Source of the DNA: Isochrysis galbana
Lineage: Eukaryota; Haptophyta; Isochrysidales; Isochrysidaceae
Assembly (NCBI GenBank): GCA_018136815.1
Contig: CM030940.1
Location: forward strand, 368,443 to 432,442
Direction: 5' to 3'
Length of the DNA stretch: 64,000 bases
The notes under the pieces were generated by a model. It had not been told where the DNA came from, searched no databases, and saw only the letters and a list, made by a program, of their open reading frames with translations. The number at the start of each line of letters is the position of its first letter. The first letter of the stretch is position 1. This document shows, piece after piece, positions 50,409-61,949 of the stretch. The position numbers and the translations under genes were made by a program.

Positions 50409-53400
50409 ATGCAGCAGACGCTGCCGCAGGGCCCCCCTCCTGCTGATGCGATCCTCCCTCTGCCTCCTCCTCTCTTCTTTCCCCATGGCACTCCACCAGG
50501 CTCTCTGCCTTCTCCCTTTCACTCCGGGCCACCTCGGCCGCTACAGTTCCATCGCCAGCCTCCTCCGTTTGTGCAAGCTGGCGCGCACGCGCCCGCACAG
50601 CCATCACACGCGCAGACCGCTCGTACGGCATGGACCCTGCGGCGCACCGCGCTCTCCGCGCTCGAGGCGAGGCTGCTACTCGCGGCGCCAAGCAACTTCA
50701 AGGAGCAGGAGGAGCTGGTGAATGCGCTCTCGCGCTTCTACAATGGGGAGCACCCAGTACGCGTCTCGCTTGTCCGCAAGAAGGCGCTGCAGGATTACCA
50801 TGTGTGGCCAATGCCGGCGGACAGCGCCTATTGCTTCTACACGTGTATTCAAGCTGGTGCTGCCGCAGACTCAGCTGTCCAAGCATCGGGAGCGGTCGCC
50901 GACCCTGTCGCCGCTGGCGCACGCGCACGCGCCCACGGCTGCTCCAGACTCACGCTTCTGGACCCAGCCGCGATGAGCGCTGATGAACTCCTCGATCATC
51001 TGATCGTCGGCGCCACGTTAGGCGAGCTGGATGCCAGCCAGATAGGAGCAGTCTCTGGTACCCGCCAGTCGCGTGCGACGGGTTTGACCCCTGGACTCTT
51101 CGAGGTGCAGTCCACGCTGAGCAAGTCCGTGCGGGGCGTCCGACTCTCCGAATATGTCCTGAACTTTGGCGTGGTCGAGAGCGGCGCGTCCGAGAAGCTG
51201 TCGGTTCTAGTGATCAACGGGTCGGCCGACAGCTCGGTACGGCTTCGTGCTGTCCGCATTCTCGGCACAGAGGGCGAGTTCCGACTAGCCGAGCCCGTAC
51301 CCCCGCTCAACAACGGAGGAGCGCTGCTGCCGTCCGGGGCGCGGATGGAAGTCCACGTCGCCTTCGATACGGAGGAGGTTGGACTGTACCGGGCATGGCT
51401 CTTCCTGCTTGTGGATGTCTGCTGGTCGACGCGCCGGGCCATTACCTCAACTTCGGCGCTCTTTGGTTGCTTGTTGGGCGCTGCGGTGATGCCGCCGGGT
51501 GGGGCCGCGCGAAAGCTGTCCACGGAGGCCAGGCCCTTCATTCCCGAAAGTCTGCGGGCCATTTGGCTCACCCCGACGCCGCTACGAGCCATGGGTGTCC
51601 TCGCCCCGGCGCCGCCCGCACCATTCCGAGAGTACCTCCGAGCGCACTCAGTGCCAGCGTACCAGGTGGACGTGGCTCTCGCCCCCGCCTGGCGGCAGAT
51701 GGTGTTAGAGCTGCGGGCCGCGCTCGACGAGCTCCTCCCACGCGCCGTGCAACAGCTTGGGGCGCCGCACCGGCTGGCGGGCCGGCTGACCTCTGACCTC
51801 TGCGGCTTCTCGCCTTCCTCTTGGGCGAGGACAACTGCAGTCTTTGAGCCGGCCGAGGCGGCATCGCTCGCGAAAATTGAGGAAAGCAGAAGAGACGGCG
51901 TGTGGCGCAAGGGACCTGGCGAGCACGCGCCGCCCGAGCCGGCTGTCGTCGCGGCGCACCTGAAGGCGGGGCTCAGCGTGGCTGACGCACCGCTCGGATA
52001 TGCCTGTCCGCCTGCGGCTGCCGTGTGGGAGCTGCTGCACCTGAAGCTTCTAGGGTTGCTACTTCAGCTCGAGGAATTGCAGATGACTGACGACTACCAA
52101 AAAATGGACGTGTTCAACACGGCAGTCCTCCGAACCCGCCCCGCCCAACAGGCGGACGGCACGCCCATTCTCCGAGCGGCGATCATCGGGCTGGAAGAGC
52201 GGCACCCGCCGGCATTGGTAGGCGACTTGCTCCTCCTCCGGCCGGCAGCGCTGCCTCAGCTCGAGCTGCCTTGCCGGATCATTGGGATCGACCGGCGCAC
52301 CCAGCTGCTTTTCGTCCCACCGTGGGGATCAGCCCCGGAGGGATCTGGCCTCCGGAACCTGCTGGAGGATCCCTCTTCGCACCGCGTGGTCAGCTTTATT
52401 CGGCAGCTAGCTCCGTTCGCCGACGATGCGGCGGTTGCACGCGCACGGGCTGATCTCGCCCTGCTCTTCTGCCCGCCGCAGCCTCCTTATGGGAAAGATG
52501 CCCGCGCCACACCGCGTGAGGCGCTGGTGCACATTCGCTTCTTGCTGAACCGCTCGGTGTTCGAACACATGCATCTGAATCTCCAGGCCGCCATCGCGAG
52601 GATCGAGGCCAAGATGCCGCGAGCTGGATTTCCTTTCGGCATCCCGATCTTGCCCGTCGGTACGGCGACAGGTTTTGACATCGTGGATAAGAGTAGACTA
52701 CCTCTGGATGCACGGGCGTCAGTGGCTGAGGAGGTGGTGTCCGGACAACAATCGGTTGAGGAGGTCGCAGGCGAGCACGAGCCCGCCGAGGACGGAGATG
52801 AGTGCTCGGCTGTCGAAGGGTTGATAGAAGGGGCTGCGAAGGTAGAACAGTATGCAACCAGGGAATGCTTGCTTGGAGAGGTCGGATCGTGCAGCCGCGA
52901 TGTCGACCTGTTGAGCGACGGCGACGGCACACAGATTGAGCCCTTCACCAGCAACATCAATGCCGAGCAGCTGGCGGCAGTGAGTGCCGTCTTGGGCCCG
53001 CGGGAGGCTTTGCGCCGGAAGGGGGAGCGGATGCCACCCTATCTGGTCTTTGGCCCTCCCGGTACCGGCAAGACAGTGGTGATGGTCGAGTTGGTACTGC
53101 AATTGCTGGTGTTGCACCCTGCCCCACGATTGCTAGTGTGTGCACCGTCCAACTCGGCCGCCGACGTCCTGCTCGCGCGGCTACATAGTCAGATGGACGA
53201 GGTGCGTGCCAGGGGCTTCGCCAGCTCTTCGGCCACGAGCAAACATGAGTCTAGCAAGCCGAGCGTTTCCCGCTTGATGTACCGCCTCAACTCGCAGACT
53301 CGCAATGTGGAGGACGTCCATGCCCAGCTGCTCCGTTATTGCACCGTTGATCCCGCGGTCAACACGTTCTCGGTCCCTAGCAGAGAAGCGTTGCTCGCCG

Positions 53401-54880
53401 AACGAGTCACGATTTGCACGTGCGCTGCCACCCGGATGCTGCTCGAAGTTGGAGTGCCATGCTCAGCTACGCCTTGCATCGCGACGGGCGCGGCCTTTCT
53501 ACAAGAGCTCGTGGAGGCCGATGGTCGGATGATGCACTACACGCATGTGCTGATTGATGAGGCATCGCAGGCGCTCGAGCCGGAGATACTGCTTCCGTTG
53601 GCATTTGCCGGTCCCGGCTGCGATGTGCTCATCTGCGGCGACCACATGCAGCTTGGACCGACCGTGCGGTCTGTCTTTTGCAGGGAGAACGGGCTGGCCA
53701 CCTCGATGCTAGAGCGGCTCATCCAGCTCCCAACATATCAGGATGGGCTGAAGGCAAATGGCTCCGATCGGGCCGGCGACGCTCCTGGCGCGGATCTGCC
53801 CGACAAGATCGACAAGAGCGGCACGGACGAGTCGGGCAATCACTTACCGACATGTGGCTCGTTCCGTGAGGCGTCACGCAGCCGAACGAGACTGCCCGCT
53901 GAGCATGATCGAGTGCCATGTGTAATGAGGCTCGTCCGCAACTACCGCTCGCACCGCTCGCTATTGGCGTTGCCCTCACGCCTCTTCTACTCGGATGCAC
54001 TGCGCGAATGTGCTGATACGCGGCAGACAAGCTCGATGGAGCAGTGGGTCGAGCTACGCAGGCGTGGTTTCCCACTCCTCTTCTACGGCGTGAGGTCGGC
54101 GCACACTCATGAAGTTGACTCGCCATCGTTCTTCAACCCGGTGGAGGCAGAAAAGGTGGGCGCCAGCTTCCCGTGCGGGTGTAAGACAAAGGCCGCGCGG
54201 ACGGCCTCCATGACTTCTCAGCGTGGTATCTCACATATCCGCCCACCTCATCCCTTTTCTCCTCATTGGGATAGGTTGCTCAGCTCATTAGCAAGCTGCT
54301 AGACACGACCAAAGCCGACGGGGGCAAAATCACAACGAACGACGTGGCGGTAGTGACCCCGTTTCGGAAGCAGGTGCTCAAGGTGCGGCAGTTGCTCCGT
54401 TCGATGCAGCTGGGCGCCGTCCGTGTCGGCTCGGTCGACGACTATCAGGGCCAAGAGGAGAACATCATCATCATCAGCACCGTCCTGGCCTCAGGTGGCG
54501 ACCGCACAACTCTTGGTCATTTGTCATCGCCCCATGGCTTGATGTCGTCGCCACAGCGCTTCAATGTCGCCATCACTCGCGCAAAGGCGCTCTTGGTTGT
54601 TGTCGGCGACCCAAATGCGCTCGTCGATGACCCCTCTTGGTGCGAGCTGCTCCGCTACGCTGTTGAAAACGGAGCGTATCGAGGCTGTCCGCATCCATTG
54701 CTAATTGAAGGTGCGGAAGAAGACGATTACGATGATACGTTGGCCAACATTGCCGATCAGATGGCGAAGACCGTACTGGGAGCGGGTAACGCCATGTCTA
54801 TGTTCCCATCGCTCACGGACACGTTATACGAAGGTCATTATACTGAGTCGGACGATCAGCCATGGCGCGTGATGCTCTAA
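50409..54880 (+). CDS. MOV10/SDE3-type SF1 RNA helicase
   Basis: Exons 50409-54155 and 54275-54880 join in phase to 1450 aa. The Upf1-like helicase core is complete: Walker A GPPGTGKT (residues 882-889), APSNSAADVLLARL (Ia), LIDEASQALEPE with DEAS at 1050-1053 (II), CGDHMQLGPTVRS (III), RNYRSHRSLLALPS (IV), and in exon 2 VVTPFRKQVLKVRQ, VGSVDDYQGQEENIIIIS (V) and FNVAITRAKALLVVVGD (VI). Upstream is a beta-rich segment with LNFGVVESGASEKLSVLVINGS, as in the N-terminal domain of MOV10/SDE3. The N-terminal 60 residues are Pro-rich. MOV10/SDE3 proteins act 5'-3' on RNA and assist small-RNA silencing, RNA decay and retroelement control; those roles here are inference. It is longer than typical MOV10 (about 1000 aa), mainly before and within the core. 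The 119-nt intron is GT-AG. Confidence 0.9.
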
Positions 54881-55577
54881 CGGGCGTCTATGCTCATAGG
54901 GGTTGAAAATAAGGCATTGATTGTGTCTGCGGCCCATGGCACGCGTGCCTGGTAAGTGTTGTACGTGTGGGCCCATACCGGTAATGGTCAGTGATGGGAC
55001 GTCAAGTATCAGGTCGTCAGGCTTCGCCAAGCTGATACCTGATATCAGACAGACCTAAAAAAAATCTGAAGGCATTCAGGCTACTACCGCTAGCTATAAA
55101 GGACCACGTACTCACAGTACTGACCCCCTGACCCTCGCCATCGCCTATACCCTAGAACACTCACTCCCTCTACACTACCCTCTTCATTCCTTTGTCTTTG
55201 GTTTATTCGGGGGGTGGGCACGCTTGCACTACTTCGAGCCAAGCGCAAGGGTAGCCCGATCACTCACTCTTTTTAACCACTATTTCCCACCTCCCTTGGA
55301 TGTCCAAGGATTCCGCAGGAATACCTACCTGCCCCGCAATTGCATCCCCCCTCCGACATACCCCCTCCCGGGCTCCCGGGGCCGACTTCGACGCGATGCG
55401 CGCGGGACCGGCGGCGGCGATTGGCTTGGCTACTAGGGCAGCATTCTTGGATATGATGCATGGTGGTCCATTATATCTTAGTGGGCGGATGACCGAGAAA
55501 CGAGAAAGCGCCGGCAGCGCGCCCGGTCGCGTTCGAAAGTTGGGCACTCGGGCCCATTTGGCCGGGAGACGTTAGTT
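54881..55577. repeat. Intergenic with a fragment of the GATATCAGG element
   Basis: At about 55005-55060 the series CAGGTCGTCAGGCTT and CTGATACCTGATATCAG resembles the left subterminal part of the 44566-45613 element. The rest is unassigned and open frames are weak. Confidence 0.5.
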
Positions 55578-56040
55578 AGCGTAGTTGTCGGGGCTCCCTC
55601 GGCGACGGCTCAACGTTCGATGGGCTCCTCGGATGGCGGATTTCGACGAGGTTTCGGCGCGCGGTCTGCGGTCTGCCCGATTGGCGTGGCTGTCCGGGTG
55701 GCCCCATTGTATTTGGTGTCCGGCGGGGCCCCACATATGGATGGATCGTCGAAAACGGGCGTGCACCGCGCCCGGTCTCGATTTGAAGTTGAGCCTTTAA
55801 GCCCTTTCCGACTTTGGACTTTGGCGTCTTTCGTCATTATTTGGTTACGTTTTGTTGTGGTTGTGGCGGTGGCGGGGGCCCAAGGGGGGGGGGTCTGGGT
55901 CTGGGTCCCAATGGGGCCCGGATATGTGCTAGTTGGGTGTATTGAGAACTTTCTACCGAAAAAATTCCTCAAATTTCCTCAACGGTGAGGTGATCCTTTT
56001 TTACCCCTAATAAAAACCCTGTTTGACCGCCCTAACCCTA
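55578..56040 (-). repeat. Dispersed element, copy B (inverted relative to 3381-3990)
   Basis: Read on the minus strand it starts TTAGGGCGGTCAAACAGGG and follows copy A block by block to GTCGCCGAGGGAG. No ORF supports autonomy. Confidence 0.75.
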
Positions 56041-56059
56041 ACACACATACATACATATT

Positions 56060-56240
56060 ATATATTGCAAACACCCACGTACATGGTGGTCCGTGAATAG
56101 ATAACTGTGTTGTGTAGATCAATGATAGCATCGTGGAGCTAGCACTCGTGACGGCGATCCAGTGACTCCAGACTCCAGACAAGGACGACGTTGCCACCCG
56201 ACGTTGCCACACGCAGAGTAGAACTGAGATATCTACAACA
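56060..56240 (-). repeat. Probable solo LTR (copia-like)
   Basis: On the minus strand it reads TGTTGTAGATATCTCAG..., sharing ordered phrases with the 27048-27206 LTR: CAGTTCTACT/GAGTTCTATT, GTGTGGCAACGTCG, GTGCTAGC/GCGCTAGC and TCTACACAAC. No internal sequence adjoins it, so it is likely a solo LTR, about 310 bp upstream of the filamin-Kelch gene. Confidence 0.5.
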
Positions 56241-56552
56241 AAACACGACTTTAAGATGAAACAGTTTCCCCCTCTTTCTGTTTTCCTGTCTCCTGTGTGT
56301 TTTCTCATCGGGATGAGCTGGTATGTCAGTTACATGCTGGCTGGGCTAGAGACGCCGCTGCGCCCCTCCTTTCCCCTCTCACCCCTCGTCCGCGATCGAG
56401 CAGGAGAGAGGGAATAGAGAGGGTCTGTCTACAAGAGAAAAGGGAAGAGACGACGACGAGGAGACGAGAAGAGAGCGAGAGGAGGAGGGAAGCGCACCCG
56501 TGCTGTGAGAGGGGCACGACGGCTGTGCACGGGCCGTCTAGGCTCGGCTGCG

Positions 56553-59378
56553 ATGAGCAGCAGCTACTCACCGTCGCACTCCCCTTCCAAGCGGCCGCCC
56601 ATTCTGCGCAAGACCCCGGCCACTAGCCCGCGCCACTCCCTCGCTGTCGGAGGAGGGCTGAGTGGAGGGCGCGCCGGTGTCTGTTGCACGTTCCGTGTGC
56701 TCTGCAAGGATGCCGAAGGGGTCAAGAGGACGCTGGGCGGCGATGTGGTGAGCGCCATGCTCTCATACGACGATGGCTTCCCGCCCATGGAAGCCCACGT
56801 GATGGACAATACCGATGGCACGTACACACTAGCATACACGCCGATGCACGCCTCCGCTGCCTGCAAGCTGGACGTGCTCGTCAATGGCACGCATGTGCAA
56901 GGCTCGCCGTTCAGCCCACAGGTCACTGCCGGCGAGATGGAGACGAGTAACACTGAGATATTTGGGCGTGGCCTCTACGACGGCCAGTCGGGTCGCCCAG
57001 CCATGTTTACGATCCAGACTAAGGATTCCTTTGGTAACCGCTGCTCCACGCCCGGCATCAAGTTCCTCGTCAAGGTAAGCTGCTGTGGGCGAGAGTGCCT
57101 CAAGCAGCCGTGCACACAACTCATTGGCAGAGCCTTCGTGTGACGCACGCATGCCCACGCTTCTCTTATTTCGCAGGTGACGCTCTCAAAGTCTCTTGTG
57201 CCCGAATTTGAGGCGCACCTCAAGCAGTATGAGCCTTTAGTTGAGGTGATGGATGCAGGAGATGGGACGTACACTTGCACGTTCACGCCAGCGCAGGCAG
57301 GCTTCTACAGCATCCAAGTGACGCGGGACTCGGTGCCTGTGGGACGTTCGCCTTATCGCTCATGCATCTTCAACGACTCCATTGCTTTTCCGCCGACTGT
57401 GGTATTCTATGAGCTACATGGACAAACTACTACGCCATTGCCACAACGTCCCGCTCGTGATTACATTCTGCTTGATGGGAAGATTCATCTCATTGAGTCT
57501 GACCCCCCGCCCAGCAAGCAACGGCATCGGCAACGGGAGTGGCTCCATATGATAGAGCTCACCCACCTTCCTAACGAGAAGTGGAAGACGATGCCCATCC
57601 GATCGACGGGAATGACGGCGAATCCGCCATCAGCGCGCGCAACTTGCGCTGTGGATGACTTGATCGTGCTGCTCTGCCATGGGGGGCGTGCTGGTGAGAT
57701 ATCCGGTGGTTCGAGACCTATTGATGAGGTGCGCGTATTGGACCTCAGCGACATGGACCAGGGGGCGCCAAACTGGCGTTTGCTCCCAACCGAGGGCAAG
57801 CCACCAAATGCGGTAGGAGGCTACGCCACGGCCGTGTGGGAAGGGCGGAACTCTGTCCTTGTCTCGGGTGGAGTTGACGCGGAGGGGAAGTTCCTGACCG
57901 ACTTGTGGCTGCTACAGCTCTCCGTTGACGCGCCATGTGCATGGAGATCTCTCATTGAGTGGCCCAGCTCCATTTTTGAGGGCGAAGGACCGAGCGCACG
58001 CTGTGGCCACTCCTTGACGTTCTTGCCGCCCTCCAAATTTTACTTCTTTGGCGGCGTGGACGAGGAGGGCAACTACCCGAACGGCCTCTCTTGCTTCGAT
58101 ATGGACAGCTCTTCGTGGTCGAGGCCCGTCGAGCGTGGGGCCATCCCTGTCGGACGGACGGGCCACGGCACTTGTTTCATCGCCGAGCGATACCTCGTGA
58201 TCTATGGCGGCACGGACTCGGTGGGAGATGTCATCGAGACGGCTTCCGTGTACGACTTGATGACGTCCACTTGGACGACCGTGTTGGGCATCGCGCCACG
58301 CACTGATGCAAAGTTGGTGAGCCGCGGCGGTATCATGTACCTGATGGGCGGTACCGACCGCAAGGGCAACGCTGCGCCTGCTGTACCTCTATGCTCGGAG
58401 TGCTTCCCATTCGCCCAGAAGGGCGCGCTAGAGTTTGTGGGCTCCAAAGAACAGGCAGTCATCTGCAAGCCGGGGGCTCGGTTGCAACCGGCGTACGCAG
58501 TGGGAGACGCACAAAAGGCGCAGGCGATGCGCTCGAGATTTACCGTAGAAGCGGCCTTCATGTGCCGGTCCTTCCAGGGCAACGGTTCCTTCTCCCCGGC
58601 GCCACTTATCCTCAAGTCCGACGCAGGGCTCAAAACGGGTTTCGGGCTCTTCATCCAAGAGCACCCTTGCTTCAAGGGAGACTCCTTCGAGGGGCACTAC
58701 GTGCACTTTTGGTTTGGTGCCTACTCGGTGACAAATTCGGAGCACGTCAAGTGCAAGATCGAGCTAGACAAGTGGTGGCATGTGGCGGGTACGTACGACG
58801 GCCAGGCGCTCAAGATCTATCTCAATGGCACACTGCGTGAGACCTTCATGCTAATCGTCGAGGGCAACGAGGGCGAGTCCCACTCGAAGGGAGACGTCCA
58901 CATAGGTGGCATGTCGGGGAAATACGCCTTTGATGGGTACATCGACCACGTGCGCGTGTGGAACGACGCACTCGATGAGGAAGGGCTGCGCGCCGTTTTG
59001 AACGAGATCTCATTGGAGCCGAAGGAGGCCCTCGCTGCCCAATGGACTTTCAACGAGGGCTCGGGCGAAAACATCCTAGACTCGGCCCAGGAGATTCCTC
59101 GTCTAGCCTCCCATGGCACCTTCGATCGGTACGCCGGTGGTGTCGAGCTCCGCAGAGTACAGTCGACCCGGCCCTATCTCAGTTTCCTGAAGACGGCGCG
59201 CGAGGAGCTCATCGATGCCCAGTTCACACAGCTTCGCGAGTTTAAAGAGGATTTCGAAGAGCGTGAAGGACGCAAGATTCAGAATGCGGACGTACTGCTA
59301 GCACCACCGGAAATACTCAATCTCGCGAAAAGGCTCGGCGTCCTCGACGCCTCGTCCACCTTCTTCCAAGATGCGTAA
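56553..59378 (+). CDS. Filamin-Kelch-LamG-like multidomain protein
   Basis: Exons 56553-57074 and 57177-59378 join in phase to 907 aa. After a Ser/Pro-rich start come two filamin/ABP280-type Ig repeats (about residues 45-135 and 140-240), each with the DxxDGTYxxxYTP and V.G.HV.GSPF-type strands (DNTDGTYTLAYTP, GTHVQGSPFSP; DAGDGTYTCTFTPAQAG). Residues about 300-600 carry Kelch-type blades (GGYATAVWEGRNSVLVSGG, RCGHSLTFLPPSKFYFFGG, GRTGHGTCFIAERYLVIYGG, GGIMYLMGG). Residues about 630-790 form a LamG/concanavalin-like sandwich (KWWHVAGTYDGQALKIYLNG, GYIDHVRVWNDAL). The C-terminus is a short helix. No signal peptide or transmembrane segment is visible, so an intracellular scaffold or cytoskeletal role is plausible but inferred. 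The intron is 102 nt, GT-AG. Confidence 0.88.
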
Positions 59379-60130
59379 GGCGAGTAGCACGCCGTCCGAC
59401 GCAAATTAGGAAGGAACCTCTGCCGGATGAACATACTATACTCACTTGTCTTCACCTTATGTGCACTACTCGGTGACTCGACAGCCGCACGTGCAATGTA
59501 TCCACTCAGTTGCTCTGAACTAAATATCGATTACGTGGATATGGACACTTCCAGCCCGTTAACATCCATCGAGCACGGGATCCCGCAACGCACCTCGGTG
59601 TCTTGCTCCTCGTAGCAAGCCGTGTGCAAATGTAGCCGTGCACTGCGACTATTGACTACCCCCCCCGCGCCCCGTGTCGGCGCTCGATGGGAGGAATGGA
59701 GCAAATAGAAAGAGTCGAGGAAGTTGCACGTGGGATTGCGCATGCATGTACGTGTGCGTGCGCGTATGCGTGCGCGACCGCGCGTGTCACCGACATCGCG
59801 ACTGGCCAGTTGAGAGTTCGCATCAAGGTTGTTGTCGCGGTTGCAGTGTGAGATGTGAGATGGAAGCGAAACATATCTGATAAAAAACCTTTTAGTAGTA
59901 CTTTCAAGTTCTCGCCTCACGTGTGGCCTTGTGCCTGCACTATGCTACCACGCCTATACTCCTTCCCTTCCCCACTCCAACCTGCCTTGGGGCGACTCCC
60001 CTCGTGCGCTACTAAGGGGCCCGGGGTGCGTGGGGGTGGCGGGATTCGGCGGTGTGTCCCGGCCCCTATCGGCAAGGTGTCGAGTCGAGCGTAGCCGGAG
60101 GGCTCTGAGCCACTCCGTCGCGAGCGGCAC
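59379..60130. other. Intergenic 3' of the filamin-Kelch gene
   Basis: No gene. Contains a TGCGTGCGCG-type alternating tract at 59745-59790 and, at 59991-60019, a copy of the GGCGACTCCCC...GTGCGCTACTAAGGGG motif shared with 8718 and 50331. Confidence 0.45.
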
Positions 60131-61949
60131 CGGCGGCTAGCCTGGCCCTCCTCCTCGCCGGGAGTCGGGTGAATGAAATTCTGGAGGGTGTCGGACTCCA
60201 TTTGAGTTTTGGCGACTGGGGACGAACGGCAAACGAGGGGCGATGGGGCGGCGAGGCGCTCCTAGCGGCCCTAGTGTGTTGGATAGTAAGAGATTGTTAG
60301 ACCTACAAAGAACTCTTCCCTCAGGGAGGGAGCCTAGGCTGCTAGGGTCGCAGCAACGCAGTGAACAACGACGGACAACGATCCTGAGAACAACAACACA
60401 CACCGACTCACGGACACACCGGAAACTTTCACCTGAACCAAGCAAAAATCAAGTAACCGAGATCCCAAAGCGCCGATAACTCAAACACGTCGCGAGAGAC
60501 GGATGAGAGAGAGAGCGAGAGAGAGAGAGAGAGACTCCGCAGCGACGGCCGGAGCGTGTCTCCCTTGTAACTTCGCCCACGTGGCGGAGAGTCCGAAGGG
60601 GAGCGTCATGTCGCGCGACCGCGGCGATCACTTCGGATACAGATCGCAACGAGATATCCTTGCGACCAAAGAAATCTTGCCGTTGAGCGTGACCCTTCTA
60701 GACGCTTCTAAAGAGCAACCCTGAGTAGCAACCAAGGGAGAGAAACACCAAAGGGCAAAGGGGCCAAGGGCTTGCATGTAACTTGCATCAAGGGGAAAGA
60801 TTCCCTCACCCAAGAAGCGAACCTACACCGATCTCCAAGGGGAGATGGCAAATTAAACCTCAAATCTCGAGTGGATAGAGCAACCGACTCGCTCGCCAAA
60901 CACCTTGACCGAGAAGAAAGAAGCAAGGACCTACAAGCCAAGGGTAGCGGACCTGGAGAATGAGAGAGGAAGTTTCCGCACGCCAACGCGAACGCCAAAC
61001 GCGGGAAGACAACGAAATCCTAACTAACCAGGCCAAGCAGAACCTATGAAGAACAGGCCTGTGACGGATCCAGCATGACCACTGTTGGGTTGCGGCGGAA
61101 GCGTACTTGTGGAGATAGAGGAGGTTGTACGACTTCAGTTTCACAAGGAAGGAGTACGACGTCACCATCCATGCATGGGGCCAGGCGTGGGAGCGCACGC
61201 GCTAGGAGTAGAAGTAGGAGATAGTAGAGCGTAGCGAGGCTGGTGTCGTCCGTCGGGTTGGTGCAGGATCCGTGTTTGTGTTGTGTGCATGGCTGCTCGT
61301 GCGGGCCATGCTAGAGGTGTTGGGGTGCGCGCCTTCTCGGGAGGTGTTGGGGTGCGCGCGTTGCGCGCATCTATGAAATTTCCGATGGCGGCCTCGGGCA
61401 CTTCCTCGCCAGGCCGCCAGAGTGTCTAGGAGTGCCGCCATCGTGGGAGGCCGAGGAGAGAGGAGCGCGGCGCCGCGCTCCATCGCGCCAACTATAAAGT
61501 TAGTTGTTGTCGATGTTTGTTAGATGGCACGCGGGTTTCAAAGGTGGAACGGGGGGTTCTTGATGGCACACGGGCTGTGTTCTTGCTGCTATTGATTGGC
61601 ATATCGCTGTACTATGGGCATCGTTAGGACTCCCATCAACATCGAACACCTGCATTATCCAAACACTTCTACACACTATCGTCCAGCTAAGCATTTTGTT
61701 GTCAAATGAAAAGAGATCGCATATTCCACAAATCATTCCGTGATACTCCGATAGTTCGTCCTCGCATTTTGATGTGGATAGCACTCGGTCGGTCTCTTGC
61801 TATGCCTGCTCGAATTAGTTCTGTCTCTATCATTTCTCTCCAACATTGGTGCACATCAATTGTTGCCAAGAGGTACAGGTGCACCAAAGCCTTCAAGAGT
61901 AGGGAGATGCACATTTGGAAAATGAGATTCCTTGCTTCCCCTGTGCCTT
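60131..61949. other. Repeat-like DNA without recognised gene
   Basis: GA-rich sequence at 60480-60535 and segments resembling the start of the window (GGCAAATTAAACCT near 60848) suggest a decayed retroelement, but no pol motif is seen. Open frames at 61500-61914 (minus), downstream of the actin-like gene, could hold a missing last exon, but I cannot support a join. Confidence 0.4.
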
